From an uncultured Spirochaetales bacterium (GTDB lineage: Bacteria > Spirochaetota > Spirochaetia > Sphaerochaetales > Sphaerochaetaceae), in assembly GCA_945947045.1 (NCBI GenBank), contig CAMEXG010000131.1, positions 1 to 5,605 of the forward strand: 5,605 bases of DNA, read 5' to 3'. Below are positions 4,070 through 5,605 of this stretch, piece after piece (positions within the stretch are counted from its first letter, which is position 1; every line of letters starts with the position of its first letter). The notes beneath the pieces are model-generated. The model was given only the letters and a program-made list of their open reading frames with translations. It made no database searches and had not been told where the DNA came from. The translations under genes and the position numbers were made by a program.

Positions 4070-5605
4070 TTAGTTTTCTTCAAGGTACTCTTTCACTTTC
4101 TCCATTACTTTCCTCACTCTCCCTTCTTTATATGAAGGCTCCAAGCCGGCTGAAGCAAGAATCTCAGGATAGCTCTTACTTCCTCCTATTGAGCAAAGTG
4201 TAAAATATGATTCAAGAGCCTTGTTCTTGTCTTTTAGGTACTCCATAAAGAGATCCACAGCACAAAGCTCAGAGAAAACATAGGAAATGAGATAGCGGGG
4301 AAACATGAAAACTCCCATATTTCTCAATAATGCCGCACCTTTCCAATTCTCTTCCTCCATTTCTCCCTCACTTACGTTAGGATAGTATTCACTCTGTATC
4401 TCCATCCATTTTTCATTAATCTCGTCAAATGATGCACCAACGTGGGTGTAGATCCAAGTATTGAGTTCATGGATGGAAGTATATGAAACCATCGATTTCA
4501 CTGCTTCTCTGAAATGGGAGAAACGGAATTTATCTGCATCCTTTCCAAAGAAATCTTCTGCATAAGGATAAGAGAAGAGCTCCATTGTCTTTGATGGAAT
4601 CTCAACAGCGTCCAAGGGCATTTCCCTTAGCATGGTCAAATCTAGTTTTTTATCTGACATATAACTCTGGAAAGCATGTCCCACCTCATGAGTGAACACT
4701 GCTACATCCCAGTCTGTTCCATCTAAGTTTCCAAAAACAAAAGGATACATTCCCTTCTTCAAATCCGTACAATATCCCATACCTGAAACTTTATTAGGAG
4801 AAGCATCTACATTTATGCTATCTGTTTCTATCATTCCTCTGAAAAAGTCATCCATATCTGGAGACAAGTCTCTATACATTTTTGATGCTGCTGTTTTCAG
4901 TACGTGGGATCCACCTGCAGGCTTTGCATTACCGTCAGAGAACATTAGACCTAAGTCTATAGTGGTCATTTTCTCCAGTCCCAATCTCTTTCTTGTCTCA
5001 TCTGTAATATCAGAAAGAACTGGAACCACATATTTCTTTATATCTCTGACAAAGGCATCCATTTCTTTCTCTCCATAACCAAGTCTGGAGTAGTTGACGT
5101 CCATATATTCAAGATAATTTGAAAAACCGTTTTCCCTTGCAATCTTATCTCTTAGGGCGACAAGCTTTACCAGCATCCCACCCAAAGTATCTTTTTTATC
5201 AAGAAATGCCTTTGCAACAGCTTTCCTTGACGCCACTCTTACTTTTCTATCAGGAGAATTGAAAAGAGGCATGAGCTGTCCCTCGCTCTTCTCTTCCCCC
5301 TCATACTCTATGCGGGTCATAGCCTTCTCTCTCTGATAAGCTGAAACAAGAGATTCTTCCTCCGCCCTCTCTTTTTGAGCCTTACTTCCTGTAGAGATAC
5401 TCTTTTGAAGTTTATATGTCAAAGCAGGACCATACTTAGAGACAAGTGAAGGATAGTTATTGTTTTCGAGTAGCGCCTTTAATAAAGGAGAGGTGTCAAG
5501 CATCGCATTGCCTTCGCTCTCCTCTTGCAGGGCCTTCTGCCAAAAGGTATCAGAAGAATCTAAACTGGAGTGAATATAAGAGAGAGTATAGTTATATCCC
5601 ACCTC
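4070..5605 (-). CDS. M3-family oligoendopeptidase (zinc metallopeptidase), N-terminus cut off by the window
   Basis: The visible 511 residues cover most of a cytoplasmic zinc peptidase that cuts short peptides. Numbering from the GTG codon at 5602, the zinc motif is HEVGH (305-309, with Glu306 as general base), and the third ligand is Glu334 in VEIPSKTME, 29 residues after the first His as in M3 enzymes. Other family blocks are ENGFSNYLEYMDV before the domain, GYCTDLKKGMYPFVFGNLDG just ahead of the zinc motif, and FMFPRYLISYVFSELCAVD near the end. The GYCT-to-GTDWDV segment looks more like the M3 branch called 'not PepF' (TIGR02289) than classical PepF, so I give no symbol. The frame is open to the right edge, and the GTG at 5602 is unlikely to be the true start: the family is usually about 550-600 residues, so some 50-80 are outside. 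It is followed by a hairpin terminator. No sign of damage is visible. Confidence 0.93.
   Translation of the reverse strand, partial: EVGYNYTLSYIHSSLDSSDTFWQKALQEESEGNAMLDTSPLLKALLENNNYPSLVSKYGPALTYKLQKSISTGSKAQKERAEEESLVSAYQREKAMTRIEYEGEEKSEGQLMPLFNSPDRKVRVASRKAVAKAFLDKKDTLGGMLVKLVALRDKIARENGFSNYLEYMDVNYSRLGYGEKEMDAFVRDIKKYVVPVLSDITDETRKRLGLEKMTTIDLGLMFSDGNAKPAGGSHVLKTAASKMYRDLSPDMDDFFRGMIETDSINVDASPNKVSGMGYCTDLKKGMYPFVFGNLDGTDWDVAVFTHEVGHAFQSYMSDKKLDLTMLREMPLDAVEIPSKTMELFSYPYAEDFFGKDADKFRFSHFREAVKSMVSYTSIHELNTWIYTHVGASFDEINEKWMEIQSEYYPNVSEGEMEEENWKGAALLRNMGVFMFPRYLISYVFSELCAVDLFMEYLKDKNKALESYFTLCSIGGSKSYPEILASAGLEPSYKEGRVRKVMEKVKEYLEEN

Noticed and set aside
4692..5078. 128-codon plus-strand frame
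   Set aside because: Antisense shadow of the strongly conserved catalytic region of the M3 peptidase.

Overview
This 5.6 kb stretch is moderately AT-rich and comes from a bacterial chromosome. It holds short, mostly unrelated genes facing in different directions, several of them decaying. The protein families (an M3 oligopeptidase, a DUF5131 Gp37/Gp68-like protein, DUF3784 and DUF6442 small membrane proteins, a class 3 lipase) are common in anaerobic gut bacteria. They fit a host-associated spirochaete or a clostridium; the sequence alone does not decide, and the spirochaete suggestion is only an impression. I see no rRNA, tRNA, CRISPR array, transposase or integrase.

Layout from left to right. 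At 1-417 on the minus strand is a GC-richer patch (about 50 % GC against about 35 % next to it). It carries a short unrecognised reading frame at 61-312, probably a gene remnant, and perhaps the ribosome binding site of a gene lying off the left edge. At 518-1246 (minus) is a complete DUF5131 protein with a radical-SAM-like cysteine cluster. A short intergenic region with a perfect inverted repeat separates it from a divergent DUF3784 membrane protein (1335-1673, plus). That gene converges, with one base between the stop codons, on a secreted class 3 lipase (1675-2577, minus). Three copies of an 8-base repeat lie just upstream of the lipase.

Next is a minus-strand group. A two-gene operon (DUF6442 membrane protein 3123-3446, then Xre-type repressor 2909-3115) is followed by a broken gene at about 2672-2907 that may derive from the TIGR04076 family. 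The operon has a near-consensus promoter (TTGACA-17 bp-TATTAT) with a palindrome in its spacer. Divergent from it, on the plus strand, is a MarR-family regulator gene (3574-3985) inactivated by a one-base frameshift in an A-run and an in-frame stop.

A strong hairpin (4025-4063) sits between the MarR pseudogene and the 3' end of a large M3-family metallopeptidase gene (4070-5605, minus), whose N-terminus runs off the right edge.

I see no convincing new multi-gene system. The items most worth a second look are the 3447-3573 control region with its operator-like symmetry, the two gene remnants that each appear to have gained one base in an A/T homopolymer, the triplicated repeat at the lipase, and the GC-rich remnant at the left edge.
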